From NCBI RefSeq assembly GCF_900104795.1, contig NZ_FNTG01000001.1:3410001-3474000 (forward strand): DNA of 64,000 nucleotides, written 5' to 3'. The DNA comes from Burkholderia sp. WP9. Lineage in GTDB: Bacteria > Pseudomonadota > Gammaproteobacteria > Burkholderiales > Burkholderiaceae. A program made the translations under genes and the position numbers. This document shows, in pieces, positions 35,104-46,183 of the stretch (the stretch's first letter is position 1; each line of letters starts with the position of its first letter). The notes beneath the pieces were generated by a model that saw only the letters and a program-made list of their open reading frames with translations, was not told the DNA's origin and searched no databases.

Positions 35104-36579
35104 TCAGGACAGCTTCTTCTTGAGCAGTTCGTTTACCTGCGCCGGATTCGCCTTGCCCTTGGTCGCTTTCATTGCCTGACCGATCAGCGCGTTGAACGCC
35201 TTTTCCTTGCCGGCGCGGAATTCCTCGACCGACTTCTGATTCGCAGCGAGCACTTCGTCGATGATCGCTTCGAGCGCGCCGGTATCCGAAATCTGCTTCA
35301 GGCCCTTCGCTTCGATGATGCGATCGGCAGCGGCTTCGTCGGTGGCTTTCTCTTCCCAGATCGCGAGGAAAATTTCCTTGGCGATCTTGTTGGAGATCGT
35401 GCCGTCGGCGATACGTTGCAGCAGCAACGCGAGTTGCGCTGACGACACCGGGCTTGCTGCAAAGTCGAGGCCTTCGCGATTCAACTGCGACGACACTTCA
35501 CCCATCAGCCAGTTAGCCGCAGCCTTCGCATTGGACGAGCCGACTTTGCTCACCACCGCTTCGTAGTACGCCGCCATCGCCTTGCTCGAGGTCAGCACGT
35601 TGGCGTCGTAAGGCGTCAAACCGTATTGCGTGACGAAGCGTTGTTGAATCGCGACCGGCAGTTCCGGCATCTCGCTCTTCACGCGCTCGACCCACGCCGC
35701 GTCGATCACGAGCGGCATCAGATCGGGATCAGGGAAATAGCGGTAATCGTGCGCGTCTTCCTTACTGCGCATGGAACGCGTTTCGCGCTTGTCCGGATCG
35801 TATAGACGCGTTTCCTGCACCACCGTGCCGCCGTCTTCGATCAATTCGATCTGACGGCGCACTTCGTACTGGATCGCTTCTTCGAGGAAGCGAAACGAGT
35901 TCAGGTTCTTGATCTCGGCGCGCGTGCCGAATTCGGCCTGACCGACCGGACGCACCGACACGTTCGCGTCGCAACGGAATGAGCCTTCCTGCATGTTGCC
36001 GTCGCAGATGCCGAGCCACGTGACGAGCGTATGCAGCGTCTTGGCGTAGGCGACCGCTTCCGCCGCGCTGCGCATTTCCGGCTCGGTGACGATTTCGAGC
36101 AGCGGCGTGCCGGCCCTATTCAGGTCGATGCCGGTCATGCCCGCGAAGTCTTCGTGCAGCGACTTGCCCGCGTCTTCTTCGAGGTGGGCGCGCGTGAGGT
36201 TGACGACCTTCTCGTACGCTTCCTTACCCGCCTTTTCATTGGCCGGCACCTGAATCGTCACCTGGCCGCCTTGCACGACGGGGATTTCGTACTGGCTGAT
36301 CTGATAGCCCTTCGGCAGATCGGGGTAGAAATAATTCTTGCGCGCGAAGATGCTGCGCGGCGCCACCGTCGCGCCGATCGCGAGACCGAACTGGATAGCG
36401 CGCTCCACAGCGCCGCGGTTCATTACCGGCAACGTGCCCGGCAAGGCCAGATCGACGGGGCACGCTTGCGTGTTCGGCGCAGCGCCGAATTGCGTCGAGG
36501 CGCCAGAAAAAATCTTCGACTGGGTCGACAGTTGCGCGTGGGTCTCCAGACCGATCACGACTTCCCATTGCTTGGTCAT
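35104..36579 (-). CDS. gatB: Asp/Glu-tRNA(Asn/Gln) amidotransferase subunit B
   Basis: 491 residues from ATG 36579 ([17 protein letters not shown]). GatB carries the kinase/transamidase part of GatCAB. Motifs: [26 protein letters not shown] and [19 protein letters not shown] in the cradle domain; the C-terminal YqeY-like tail is [20 protein letters not shown]. It is the last gene of gatC-gatA-gatB. gatA ends only 5 bp upstream. The pathway implies that glutaminyl- or asparaginyl-tRNA is made indirectly here. Confidence 0.97.
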   Translation of the reverse strand: MTKQWEVVIGLETHAQLSTQSKIFSGASTQFGAAPNTQACPVDLALPGTLPVMNRGAVERAIQFGLAIGATVAPRSIFARKNYFYPDLPKGYQISQYEIPVVQGGQVTIQVPANEKAGKEAYEKVVNLTRAHLEEDAGKSLHEDFAGMTGIDLNRAGTPLLEIVTEPEMRSAAEAVAYAKTLHTLVTWLGICDGNMQEGSFRCDANVSVRPVGQAEFGTRAEIKNLNSFRFLEEAIQYEVRRQIELIEDGGTVVQETRLYDPDKRETRSMRSKEDAHDYRYFPDPDLMPLVIDAAWVERVKSEMPELPVAIQQRFVTQYGLTPYDANVLTSSKAMAAYYEAVVSKVGSSNAKAAANWLMGEVSSQLNREGLDFAASPVSSAQLALLLQRIADGTISNKIAKEIFLAIWEEKATDEAAADRIIEAKGLKQISDTGALEAIIDEVLAANQKSVEEFRAGKEKAFNALIGQAMKATKGKANPAQVNELLKKKLS

Positions 36580-36584
36580 GGTGC

Positions 36585-38072
36585 TCACACTCCTGCCGGT
36601 GCCTGGCGGTGCCACTCGGTCGCGCGCTGGAACGCGTCGGCCACCTGCAGCATCCGGGCTTCATTGAAATAGTTGCCGATGATCTGCAAACCAACCGGAC
36701 GCTGCGCATTCGCGCCCGCGCCGAAGCCGCACGGCACGCTCATGCCCGGCAAACCGGCGAGGCTCACCGACAGCGTGTAGATGTCGGCCAGATACATCTG
36801 CACCGGATCGTCGCCCTTCGCGCCCAGATCCCACGCCACTGAAGGCGCGACCGGTCCCATGATCACGTCGCACTGCTTGAACGCTTCCTGGAAGTCCTGC
36901 GCGATGATGCGGCGGATCTTCTGCGCTTGCAGGTAGTACGCGTCGTAATAGCCATGCGACAGCACATAAGCGCCGACCAGAATGCGGCGCTTTACTTCCG
37001 GACCGAAACCTTCGGCGCGCGACTTCTTGTACATGTCGAGGAGATCGCGATACTCCGCGGCGCGATGGCCGAAGCGCACGCCGTCGAAACGCGACAGGTT
37101 CGACGAAGCTTCCGCCGGCGCGATCACGTAGTACACCGGGATCGACAACTCGGTTTTCGGCAGCGAGACCTCGACCAGCGTGGCGCCGAGCGCTTCGTAT
37201 TGCTTCAGCGCGGCGTCGATCGAGGCGCGCACGTCGTCGGCGAGACCGGCGCCGAAATACTCTTTCGGCAGGCCGATGCGCAGGCCGGCGAGCGGCTTGT
37301 CCGCACCGTCTTCTTTCCACGGCTTGCCGAGGTAGCGCGTGTAGTCTTCGTCGTCACGCACGAGGCTGGTCGAATCGCGCTCGTCGAAGCCCGCCATGGC
37401 GTTGAGCAGCGTGGCGCAATCGGCGGCGCTTTGCGCCATCGGACCGCCCTGATCCAGCGACGAGGCGAACGCGATCATGCCGTAACGCGACACGCGGCCA
37501 TACGTCGGCTTGATGCCCGTAATGCCGGAGAACGACGCCGGCTGACGGATCGAGCCGCCGGTGTCCGTGCCGGTCGCGGCGGGCGCGAGGCGCGCGGCCA
37601 CGGCCGCGGCCGAGCCGCCCGACGAACCACCCGGCACAGCCTTGACGTCCCACGGATTCTGCACGGGACCAAAGTACGAATTCTCGTTGGACGAGCCCAT
37701 CGCGAACTCGTCCATATTGGTCTTGCCCACGCACACCATGCCGGCATTCTGCAGACGCGCGACCACGGTCGCGTCGAACGGGCTCTCGTAGTTCGACAGC
37801 ATTTTCGAGCCGGCCGTGGAGCGCCAGCCCTTGGTGACGAACACGTCCTTGTGCGCGATCGGCAGGCCGACCAGCGGACCGGCGTGGCCGGTATGAAGCA
37901 GCGCGTCCGCGGCTTTTGCCTGCGCGAGCGTCAGATCGGGGTCCACCTGGATGAATGCGTTCAGGCTGTTGGCCGCGTCGATCCGCTTCAGATAGAGCTG
38001 AGCCAGTTCGACTGCGGAGCATTCCTTGGCCGTCAATGCGGCGCGCAGTTCGGTCAAACTTTTTTCATGCAT
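36585..38072 (-). CDS. gatA: Asp/Glu-tRNA(Asn/Gln) amidotransferase subunit A
   Basis: 495 residues, amidase-signature glutaminase. The Ser-cisSer-Lys triad is K75 ([10 protein letters not shown]), S150 ([10 protein letters not shown]) and S174 ([12 protein letters not shown]). It hydrolyses glutamine and feeds ammonia to GatB. It is 5 bp upstream of gatB but 193 bp downstream of gatC, a larger gap than usual in this operon. A 9-bp inverted repeat sits in that gap. Confidence 0.97.
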   Translation of the reverse strand: MHEKSLTELRAALTAKECSAVELAQLYLKRIDAANSLNAFIQVDPDLTLAQAKAADALLHTGHAGPLVGLPIAHKDVFVTKGWRSTAGSKMLSNYESPFDATVVARLQNAGMVCVGKTNMDEFAMGSSNENSYFGPVQNPWDVKAVPGGSSGGSAAAVAARLAPAATGTDTGGSIRQPASFSGITGIKPTYGRVSRYGMIAFASSLDQGGPMAQSAADCATLLNAMAGFDERDSTSLVRDDEDYTRYLGKPWKEDGADKPLAGLRIGLPKEYFGAGLADDVRASIDAALKQYEALGATLVEVSLPKTELSIPVYYVIAPAEASSNLSRFDGVRFGHRAAEYRDLLDMYKKSRAEGFGPEVKRRILVGAYVLSHGYYDAYYLQAQKIRRIIAQDFQEAFKQCDVIMGPVAPSVAWDLGAKGDDPVQMYLADIYTLSVSLAGLPGMSVPCGFGAGANAQRPVGLQIIGNYFNEARMLQVADAFQRATEWHRQAPAGV

Positions 38073-38196
38073 TGCGTTTTATCCTGAAGAGCGCGGCAGC
38101 GCAGTCACGCTGCCGTGGAGGCATTCGGCTGCCCGCCGGCAAGCCGAGCCGAGAAAGCCGGCGACGACGGTCGTGCGAGCACCGGGGCCACGAGTC

Positions 38197-38219
38197 GATA
38201 TGCCGCAAGCCGGCATATC
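38197..38219. promoter_or_regulatory. Inverted repeat in the gatC-gatA gap
   Basis: GATATGCCG and CGGCATATC form a perfect 9-bp stem with a 5-nt loop (CAAGC). It is 47 bp downstream of the gatC stop on the minus strand and has no T tract, so it is more likely a processing or stability element than a strong terminator. Confidence 0.6.
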
Positions 38220-38265
38220 GGCAGCCGCCTGGCGCGCATGCCGCGCCAAGCTCGCAAAGCGGGTG

Positions 38266-38565
38266 TTACTCGATCACCTTGGGCACGAGGTACAGGCCTT
38301 CCTGCACGGCCGGCGCCGGGCGCTGGAAAGCTTCGCGGTCGACCGTTTCGGTCACCGCGTCGTCGCGCAAACGCAGCGCGACGTCTTCGATCTGCTCGAT
38401 CGGGTGGGCAAGCGGGGCGATGCCGGTGGTATCGACCGCCTGCATCTGCTCGACGAGGCCGAAAAAATCGTTGAGCTGAACGAGCGTGTGCTCAGCGTCG
38501 GCGTCGGCCAGTTCGAGCCGCGCAAGATGCGCGATACGTTTTACATCGGTCAGGGTCAGAGCCAT
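38266..38565 (-). CDS. gatC: Asp/Glu-tRNA(Asn/Gln) amidotransferase subunit C
   Basis: 99 residues from ATG 38565 ([20 protein letters not shown]). GatC wraps around GatA and stabilises the GatAB complex. The motif [10 protein letters not shown] and the C-terminal ending [15 protein letters not shown] are typical. An in-frame start 12 codons upstream (MLRRST) would read through the likely leader. It is first in gatCAB and diverges from mreB. Confidence 0.93.
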   Translation of the reverse strand: MALTLTDVKRIAHLARLELADADAEHTLVQLNDFFGLVEQMQAVDTTGIAPLAHPIEQIEDVALRLRDDAVTETVDREAFQRPAPAVQEGLYLVPKVIE

Positions 38566-38946
38566 GCAGTCACCGGAAAATGTGGTGGACCGCCGCAGCA
38601 CGCCAAAAAACAGCGCTGCGACAGCGGGTTACGACGCTGGAGGAAGCCCTCGAAAAAGGGGCCAGCGGCGGCAAAAAGTGCCGTCCGTTTCCTTCAAAAC
38701 ATCCAAAATTATAAGGTATCATTACGCGTTCGACCCAAACCCGGACCGTCTTACCAAGGCCTTTCTGAACTATTCCCCAAGATCGTTCGGATTTTTCTGA
38801 CCTGGCTTTGCACCGGCCTCCGGTAGACTCCCTCGCAGCTTCAAGTTCCTGTGGCGCCGCTTCCGCCCGGTTGAAGCTGTTATTTTTTCCGCTGCCGCCC
38901 TGCGCATACGTTGCGAGGCCCGGCCCCAAGCGAGACAGGATTTTGA
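38566..38946. other. Divergent promoter region of gatC and mreB
   Basis: 381 bp between gatC and mreB. An AT-rich patch at about 38703-38735 could hold one of the promoters. The frames in this stretch are not GC3-biased. No terminator or known riboswitch is seen. Confidence 0.45.
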
Positions 38947-39990
<1,044 letters not shown>

Positions 39991-40023
39991 GCGAGCCCGT
40001 CTCCATGTCAGTAGCGCGGATCT

Positions 40024-40053
40024 GGCAAACGGCCCCTTGCGGGCCGGTTTGCC
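40024..40053 (+). promoter_or_regulatory. Strong hairpin between mreB and mreC
   Basis: GGCAAACGGCCC and GGGCCGGTTTGCC pair with one bulged base around a 5-nt loop. It is 33 bp after the mreB stop and 90 bp before mreC, with no T tract. It could stabilise the mreB mRNA or partly attenuate downstream genes; mreB is generally needed in greater amount than mreCD. Confidence 0.65.
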
Positions 40054-40143
40054 GTTGGCTGGACCTGCCAGCCTCCGCTCGCTGAACGCGCGTTCCTCGC
40101 GCGCCGCCGTCTCACCCAACCGCTCACGCCCCCGGCGCCGACC

Positions 40144-41268
40144 ATGGAATACAGTCCGCCGCCCCTGTTCAAGCAAGGACCGTCCGCTCTCGCACGACTC
40201 GTGTTTTTCGTCGTGCTGGCGCTCGCCCTGCTGATCTCCGACGCTCGCTTCAAAACGCTCGAAATCGTGCGTGGCGTGCTCGGCGCGGGTCTTTATCCGT
40301 TGCAACGCGCGGCACTCGTGCCTCGCGACATGTTCGTGGGCGCCGCCGACCTGGCCGTGACCAGCGCCACGCTGCGCAGCGAAAACGACAAGCTGCGCAC
40401 CAAAGACCTGCAGCTTTCGCAGCAAGCCAATACGGCAGCCGGGCTGGCCGCCGAAAACGCGCATTTGCGCGCGCTGCTGCAACTGTCGCAGCGTTCCACC
40501 ACGGAATCGCTGCCCGCCGAGATCCAGTACGACACGCGCGATCCTTTCACGCAGAAGGTGGTGATCGGCCGCGGTGCACAGCAAGGCATTCAGAATGGTT
40601 CGCCGGTCGTCAACGAAGACGGCGTGATCGGTCAGGTGACGCGCGTCTTTCCGCTGCAAGCCGAAGTGACGCTGCTCACGGACAAGGACCAGGCGGTGCC
40701 CGTGCAGATCGTGCGCACCGGCTTGCGCAGTGTGATTTACGGCACGCCGAAGGGCGACACGCTCGATCTGCGCTTCGTGCCGATCAGCGCCGACATCCAG
40801 TCCGGCGACGAACTCGTCACGAGCGGACTCGACGGCGTCTATCCGCCGGGGTTGCCGGTCGCCAAGGTGGTGCGGGTCGACAAACAGGCCGATACGGCGT
40901 TCGCGCGCGTGATCTGCCTGCCGATCGCACCGGTGCGCGGCGCCCGTCAGTTGCTGGTGCTGCACTACGTGAACAATGTGCCGCCGCGTCCCGCCGAAGT
41001 ACCCGACGCAGCCACGGCCGCGAAGGAGGCGAAAGCGAAGAAGGGCGCCAAGCCGGCAGACGGTAAAGCTGCGGCGGACAAATCGCCGGCAAAGGTGGGG
41101 GAAAAATCCGCGGGTGAAAAACCCGCGGCCGAGAAGCCCGCAGCGGCCAAGCCCGCCGAAAAGGCGCCCGCCAAACCGGCAGCCGCGGACAAGAAGTCCG
41201 CCACCGAAAAGAAACCGGCCGCTGAGAAGAACGCGAAGCCGCAAGCCACGCCGGGGGCACAGCCATGA
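40144..41268 (+). CDS. mreC: Rod shape-determining protein MreC with a Lys/Ala/Pro tail
   Basis: 374 residues. One membrane helix (about 18-33) is followed by a coiled coil (RSENDKLRTKDLQLSQQAN) and the two beta-domains (VVIGRGAQQGIQNGSPVVNE, ITRV-type core, LTDKDQAVPVQIVR). From about residue 280 comes a 95-residue tail rich in Lys, Ala, Pro and Glu with no hydrophobic core. Typical MreC proteins end near that point, so the tail is an extension, placed in the periplasm by topology. It overlaps mreD by 4 bp. Confidence 0.95.
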   Translation: MEYSPPPLFKQGPSALARLVFFVVLALALLISDARFKTLEIVRGVLGAGLYPLQRAALVPRDMFVGAADLAVTSATLRSENDKLRTKDLQLSQQANTAAGLAAENAHLRALLQLSQRSTTESLPAEIQYDTRDPFTQKVVIGRGAQQGIQNGSPVVNEDGVIGQVTRVFPLQAEVTLLTDKDQAVPVQIVRTGLRSVIYGTPKGDTLDLRFVPISADIQSGDELVTSGLDGVYPPGLPVAKVVRVDKQADTAFARVICLPIAPVRGARQLLVLHYVNNVPPRPAEVPDAATAAKEAKAKKGAKPADGKAAADKSPAKVGEKSAGEKPAAEKPAAAKPAEKAPAKPAAADKKSATEKKPAAEKNAKPQATPGAQP

Positions 41269-41777
41269 ACCGTCCGCAATACATTCTGCAGCCGGTCAAC
41301 CCGTACTTCATCTCGTTCAGTCTCGCGGCCGCGTTCCTGCTGAATCTGATGCCGTGGGGGCGCCTTATCGGCGTGCCGGACTTCGTCGCGCTCGTGCTGC
41401 TGTTCTGGAACGTGCACCAGCCGCGCAAAGTCGGCATGGGTATCGCGTTTTCGCTCGGTTTGCTGATGGACGTGCACAACGCCAGCCTGCTCGGCGAGCA
41501 CGCACTGGCGTACACGCTGTTGTCGTACGGCGCGATCACCATCCACCGCCGCGTGCTGTGGATGTCGCTCGGCGTGCAGACCTTCGCGGTCATGCCGCTG
41601 CTGGTGGTCGCGCAACTGGTGCCGTTCGTGATCCGTCTGCTGACGGGCGCGGCGTTTCCGGGTTGGGGTTATCTGATCGACGGTTTCGTCGAAGCCGCGC
41701 TGTGGCCGGTCACCAGCGTGCTGCTGCTGATGCCGCAGCGCCGCCCGGCCGACCCGGACGATACCCGGCCAATTTGA
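41265..41777 (+). CDS. mreD: Rod shape-determining protein MreD
   Basis: 170 residues with about five membrane helices. PYFISFSLAAAFLLNLMPWG and GMGIAFSLGLLMDVHNASLL are typical MreD segments. It starts inside the mreC stop (4-bp overlap), so the two are translationally coupled. MreD works with MreC in the elongasome. Confidence 0.94.
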   Translation: MNRPQYILQPVNPYFISFSLAAAFLLNLMPWGRLIGVPDFVALVLLFWNVHQPRKVGMGIAFSLGLLMDVHNASLLGEHALAYTLLSYGAITIHRRVLWMSLGVQTFAVMPLLVVAQLVPFVIRLLTGAAFPGWGYLIDGFVEAALWPVTSVLLLMPQRRPADPDDTRPI

Positions 41778-41918
41778 TCACGCATCGGGCCCGCCGGCCG
41801 TTCTGATGGAACCCGCTTTGCCGGCCCGCTCGACGCGCATCGCTGTTCATGCCTTCCGGTTCCGGCCGGAAAAGGCGCACACTCATGATGGCCGTCAACC
41901 GGCCTTTTGCAGAATCGC

Positions 41919-44231
41919 ATGACCGAATTCAAGGACACTCAGCAACAGCTCTCGAAGTTCCGCCTGCGCGTCGCGGCGGCGGGTCTGTTCGTGTTCGTGT
42001 GCTTCGGGCTGATCGGTTTCCGCTTCCTGTTTCTGCAGGTCTGGCACTACAGCAAATATTCGCTGCAGGCCGATGAAAACCGCATTTCCGTCGCGCCGAT
42101 CGTGCCGAACCGCGGCATCATCACCGATCGCAACGGCGTCGTGCTGGCGAAGAACTACTCCGCCTACACGCTCGAAATTACGCCCTCGAAGCTGAACGAC
42201 TCGCTCGAAAACGTGATCGACAACCTGGCCACGGTCGTTTCGATCGACGCGCGCGACCGCCGCCGCTTCAAGAAGCTGCAGGAAGACTCGAAGAACTTCG
42301 AGAGCCTGCCGATCCGCACCCGCCTGACCGACGACGAAGTCGCGCGTTTCACCGCGCAGCGCTTCCGTTTTCCCGGCGTGGAAGTGCGCGCGCGCCTGTT
42401 CCGCCAATATCCGCTCGGGCCGACGGCGGCGCACGTGATCGGCTACATCGGGCGGATTTCGCAGCGCGATCAGGACCGTATCGACGACGCCAGCGACCAG
42501 AACGACAGCGATCCGGACCACTACGATCCGCGGCTCGACGCGAACAACTACAAGGGCACCGACTACATCGGCAAGATCGGCGTCGAGCAGAGCTACGAAA
42601 CCGAACTGCATGGCCAGACCGGTTTCGAGGAAGTGGAAGTGACGGCCGGCGGCCGCCCCGTGCGCACCTTGTCGCGTACGCAGGCAACGCCTGGCAACAA
42701 CCTCGTGCTGTCTTTGGATATCGGCTTGCAGCAGGTCGCCGAGCAGGCGTTCGCCGGCCGCCGCGGTGCGCTGGTCGCGATCGAACCATCCACGGGCGAC
42801 GTGCTTGCGTTCGTGTCCGCGCCGAGTTTCGATCCGAATTCGTTCGTCGACGGTATCGATCAGCAGACGTGGGACGATCTCAACAATTCGCCCGACCACC
42901 CGCTGCTCAATCGGCCGCTGCACGGCACTTATCCGCCGGGCTCGACCTACAAGCCGTTCATGGCGCTCGCCGCGCTCACACTGCATAAGCGCACGCCGGG
43001 CTGGGGCTTCCAGGATCCGGGCTCGTATACCTTCGGCGGCCACACGTTCCGCAACGACGTGCGTTCGGGCCAAGGCTGGGTCGACATGAACCGCGCGATC
43101 GTGGTGTCGAACGACACGTATTTCTACATGCTCGCGCACGATCTCGGCGTCAACAATATCGCCAACTTCATGAAGCCGTGGGGCTTCGGCCAGATCACCG
43201 GTATCGACATCTCGGGCGAGGCGCGCGGCATCCTGCCGTCCACCGAATGGAAGCGCAAGGCATACCGCAAGCCCGAACAGCAGCGCTGGTATGAGGGCGA
43301 AACGATCAGTCTCGGCATCGGCCAGGGCTACAACTCGTTCACGATTCTCCAGCTCGCTCACGCTACGGCCACGCTCGCGAACAACGGCGTCGTGATGAAG
43401 CCGCACCTCGTGCGCGACATCGAAAATCCGATCACGAAAGACACTCGCGCGGTCGTGCGCGATCCGAGCGACAAGATCGCGGTGAAGCAATCGGATATCG
43501 ACATCATCAAGCGCGCAATGGAAGGCGTCGTGACCAATGGGACGGCGTCGAAACTGTTCATCGGCGCCCCCTATCAGGCGGCCGGCAAAACCGGTACAGC
43601 GCAGGTCTACTCGCTGCAAGGCGCGAACTATAAGGGCCACGCAATCGCCGAGCATTTGCGCGACCACGCGCTCTTCATCGCGTTCGCGCCGGTCGAGCAG
43701 CCGAAGATCGCGCTCGCGCTGATCGTCGAAAACGGCGGCTGGGGTGCGGAATCGGCGGGTCCGATCGCGCGGAAGGTGCTCGACTACTACCTCGTCGGCA
43801 AGAACAAGCCGGGCGCTCAGGCGGCGGCCATCGAAGCGGCGGCGTCGGCGACCCAGGATGCGTCCGCGCCCGAAGTCGGCGATGCACCGTCGCCACAGGA
43901 TGCGGCGCAGCCGGTCAAGGTCGCGGCGGGCTTCACTGCCCTGCCGATTCCCGGTGCGGCTTCGGCGGCAGCGGCGGCCTCCGCGGCGGCGGCTGCGAAA
44001 GCAGCGTCTGCTGCGGCCGCGGCTTCCGCGCCGGCGGCTGCATCGGCACCGTTGGCCGCCTCGACGTCCGCGACTTCTGCCGCAAAGAATTCAGCGTCGC
44101 GTAAATCCGGCGTCCCGCATAAACCCCGCCCGGCTAGCGAGCCGGTGCCGACCGCCGCGGCACCGTCGCGCGAAGACGGCACTCAGGGCACGTCGCCACG
44201 CCAGCCGGTTTCCGGCGGCATCGACGAGTAA
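41919..44231 (+). CDS. mrdA: Penicillin-binding protein 2 with a long Ala/Ser-rich tail
   Basis: 770 residues from ATG 41919 (MTEFKDTQQQL). A membrane anchor at about 22-41 is followed by the PBP dimer/pedestal domain and the transpeptidase domain: S342-T-Y-K345 (PPGSTYKPF), S397-N-D399 and K557-T-G559 (AGKTGTAQVY). It cross-links lateral-wall peptidoglycan in the elongasome. Residues about 630-770 form an Ala/Ser/Pro tail (for example AAAASAAAAAKAAS), well beyond the usual end. No strong SD is seen before the ATG. It is the fourth gene of mreBCD-mrdAB. Confidence 0.96.
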   Translation: MTEFKDTQQQLSKFRLRVAAAGLFVFVCFGLIGFRFLFLQVWHYSKYSLQADENRISVAPIVPNRGIITDRNGVVLAKNYSAYTLEITPSKLNDSLENVIDNLATVVSIDARDRRRFKKLQEDSKNFESLPIRTRLTDDEVARFTAQRFRFPGVEVRARLFRQYPLGPTAAHVIGYIGRISQRDQDRIDDASDQNDSDPDHYDPRLDANNYKGTDYIGKIGVEQSYETELHGQTGFEEVEVTAGGRPVRTLSRTQATPGNNLVLSLDIGLQQVAEQAFAGRRGALVAIEPSTGDVLAFVSAPSFDPNSFVDGIDQQTWDDLNNSPDHPLLNRPLHGTYPPGSTYKPFMALAALTLHKRTPGWGFQDPGSYTFGGHTFRNDVRSGQGWVDMNRAIVVSNDTYFYMLAHDLGVNNIANFMKPWGFGQITGIDISGEARGILPSTEWKRKAYRKPEQQRWYEGETISLGIGQGYNSFTILQLAHATATLANNGVVMKPHLVRDIENPITKDTRAVVRDPSDKIAVKQSDIDIIKRAMEGVVTNGTASKLFIGAPYQAAGKTGTAQVYSLQGANYKGHAIAEHLRDHALFIAFAPVEQPKIALALIVENGGWGAESAGPIARKVLDYYLVGKNKPGAQAAAIEAAASATQDASAPEVGDAPSPQDAAQPVKVAAGFTALPIPGAASAAAAASAAAAAKAASAAAAASAPAAASAPLAASTSATSAAKNSASRKSGVPHKPRPASEPVPTAAAPSREDGTQGTSPRQPVSGGIDE

Positions 44232-44241
44232 GGAGAAAGGC

Positions 44242-45390
44242 ATGCAATTCGACAAGCGCGCCTGGCTCGACCGCATCAAGCGGATGTTCGCGGGCTTCGA
44301 CCGCCCGCTCGCACTGATCGTGTTTCTGCTGCTGTGCGTCGGCATCGTCACGCTGTACAGCGCGAGTCTGGACGTCCCCGGCCGCGTGGAAGACCAGTTA
44401 CGCAACATCATGCTCACGTTCGTGCTGATGTGGGCGCTCGCCAATGTTCCACCCACCACGCTGATGCGCTTCGCGGTCCCGCTCTACACGTTCGGGATCG
44501 CGTTACTGGTCGCGGTGGCGCTATTCGGCCTCACGCGCAAGGGCGCGAAGCGCTGGATCAATGTCGGGGTGGTGATCCAGCCGTCGGAAATCCTGAAGAT
44601 CGCCACGCCGCTCATGCTCGCGTGGTACTACCAGCGCCGCGAAGGCGTGATGCGCTGGTACGACTATCTGGTCGGCCTGCTGATTCTCGCGGTGCCGGTC
44701 GGCCTGATCGCCAAGCAGCCCGACCTCGGTACGGCCGTGCTGGTGTTTGCGGCCGGCTTCTTCGTGATTTACTTTGCGGGCCTGAGTTTCAAGCTGATCG
44801 TGCCGGTGCTGATTGCAGGCGTCATAGCGGTCGCTTCGATCGCCGCCTTTCAGGACAAGATCTGTCAGCCCGAAGTGCAATGGCCGCTGATGCACGATTA
44901 TCAGAAACACCGTATCTGCACGCTGCTCGACCCGACCTCCGATCCGCTCGGCAAGGGCTTCCACACGATCCAGGCGGTCATCGCGATCGGCTCCGGTGGT
45001 CCGCTTGGCAAAGGCTGGCTGAAGGGCACGCAGGCGCATCTGGAGTTCATCCCCGAGAAGCACACTGACTTCATTTTCGCGGTGTTCTCCGAAGAGTTCG
45101 GGCTGGCGGGCGGCGTCGTGCTGCTCACGCTATACATGCTGTTGATCGCGCGCGGGCTGTATATCGCGGCCAATGGTGCGACGCTGTTCGGACGCTTGCT
45201 GGCCGGCTCGCTGACCATGGCGTTCTTCACCTACGCATTCGTCAATATCGGCATGGTGAGCGGCATCTTGCCGGTGGTCGGCGTGCCGTTGCCGTTCATG
45301 AGCTACGGCGGCACCGCACTGACCACGCTGGGTGTGGCCATCGGGCTCATCATGAGCGTCGCGCGGCAAAAGCGGTTGATGCAGAGTTAG
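44242..45390 (+). CDS. mrdB: Rod shape-determining protein RodA (SEDS glycosyltransferase)
   Basis: 382 residues from ATG 44242; AAGGAGAAAGG just before is a strong ribosome binding site and defines the start. About 10 membrane helices and the SEDS motifs RWINVGVVIQPSEILKI, AKQPDLGTAV, FIPEKHTDFIFAVFSEEFG and PFMSYGGTALTTLGVAIG. It polymerises glycan strands with PBP2. It is the last gene of the cluster and ends at a bidirectional terminator. Confidence 0.97.
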   Translation: MQFDKRAWLDRIKRMFAGFDRPLALIVFLLLCVGIVTLYSASLDVPGRVEDQLRNIMLTFVLMWALANVPPTTLMRFAVPLYTFGIALLVAVALFGLTRKGAKRWINVGVVIQPSEILKIATPLMLAWYYQRREGVMRWYDYLVGLLILAVPVGLIAKQPDLGTAVLVFAAGFFVIYFAGLSFKLIVPVLIAGVIAVASIAAFQDKICQPEVQWPLMHDYQKHRICTLLDPTSDPLGKGFHTIQAVIAIGSGGPLGKGWLKGTQAHLEFIPEKHTDFIFAVFSEEFGLAGGVVLLTLYMLLIARGLYIAANGATLFGRLLAGSLTMAFFTYAFVNIGMVSGILPVVGVPLPFMSYGGTALTTLGVAIGLIMSVARQKRLMQS

Positions 45391-45440
45391 CGCGGCGAGG
45401 CTGTCAGCGAACAAGGCCGCAGAACAAAGGCTGCAAATCG

Positions 45441-45480
45441 AAGAAGGGGCGCACCATCATCACGGAGCGCCCCTTCTTTA
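45441..45480. terminator. Bidirectional terminator after mrdB
   Basis: AAGAAGGGGCGC pairs with GCGCCCCTTCTT around a 14-nt loop, with a T-rich tail on the + strand (TTTATTTATT). It also serves the convergent Sel1 gene. Confidence 0.92.
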
Positions 45481-45481
45481 T

Positions 45482-46183
45482 TTATTGCGGCTTCACTTCC
45501 TTCTGATCCCGCAACTGCGCGCTGAGTTGCTGATACTTGAGCCGCGCCGCCGGATCGCCCTGCGCCGCTGCGGCAGCGTAATAAGCGCGCGCCACGTTGA
45601 GATTCCTGTCTACACCGTCGCCGCCGCGCTCGTAAAACGAGCCCGCCACGTACTGCGCGGTCATGTCGCCGCCTTCCGCCGCCTTCTTGTACCAGAAGAA
45701 CGCCTGCTTGTTGTCGCGCTCGGTGCCGCGTCCGTCGAGGAACTGATTGGCGAGCGCCAACTCCGCTTGCACGTGCCCTTGCTGCGCCGCCTTCAGGAAC
45801 CAGCGGTGCGCTTCGACCGGATCGCGCCCGACGAACTCGCCATCGTCGTACATCTTGCCGTACACGTATTGCGCGTGCGACATGTTGGCGTCGGCGGCCT
45901 TACGCAGCCATTTCTTGCCTTCATCCACATTGGCCGGGCCGCCTTCGCCGTTGAGCAGCATCATGGCGTAGTTGAACTCGGCGAGCCGGCTGCCGCGCTC
46001 CGCGGCCTTGCGGAACTCGGCCAGCGCCGCGCCGAGATTGCCGGCGTTGTAGTCGGCGACCGCGGTTTGCGTCTGCGGATCGTTCGACTTCGCCACGCGG
46101 TCCTGCGCATACGCCGCCACATTCGCCATCAACGCCGCCGTGACCGCCAGACGCACCACGACGCACTGCACCATCCCTTTCAT
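45482..46183 (-). CDS. Exported Sel1-repeat protein
   Basis: 233 residues from ATG 46183. A signal peptide (residues about 1-27, CVVVRLAVTAALMANVAAYA) is followed by at least five Sel1-type repeats, for example AEFNYAMMLLNGEGGPANVD, AQYVYGKMYDDGEFVG, AELALANQFLDGRGTERDNK and AQYVAGSFYERGGDGVDRN. Such proteins bind partners in the periplasm; the partner is unknown. It overlaps the aldolase gene start region by 4 bp (46180-46183), so the pair is translationally coupled. Confidence 0.87.
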   Translation of the reverse strand: MKGMVQCVVVRLAVTAALMANVAAYAQDRVAKSNDPQTQTAVADYNAGNLGAALAEFRKAAERGSRLAEFNYAMMLLNGEGGPANVDEGKKWLRKAADANMSHAQYVYGKMYDDGEFVGRDPVEAHRWFLKAAQQGHVQAELALANQFLDGRGTERDNKQAFFWYKKAAEGGDMTAQYVAGSFYERGGDGVDRNLNVARAYYAAAAAQGDPAARLKYQQLSAQLRDQKEVKPQ

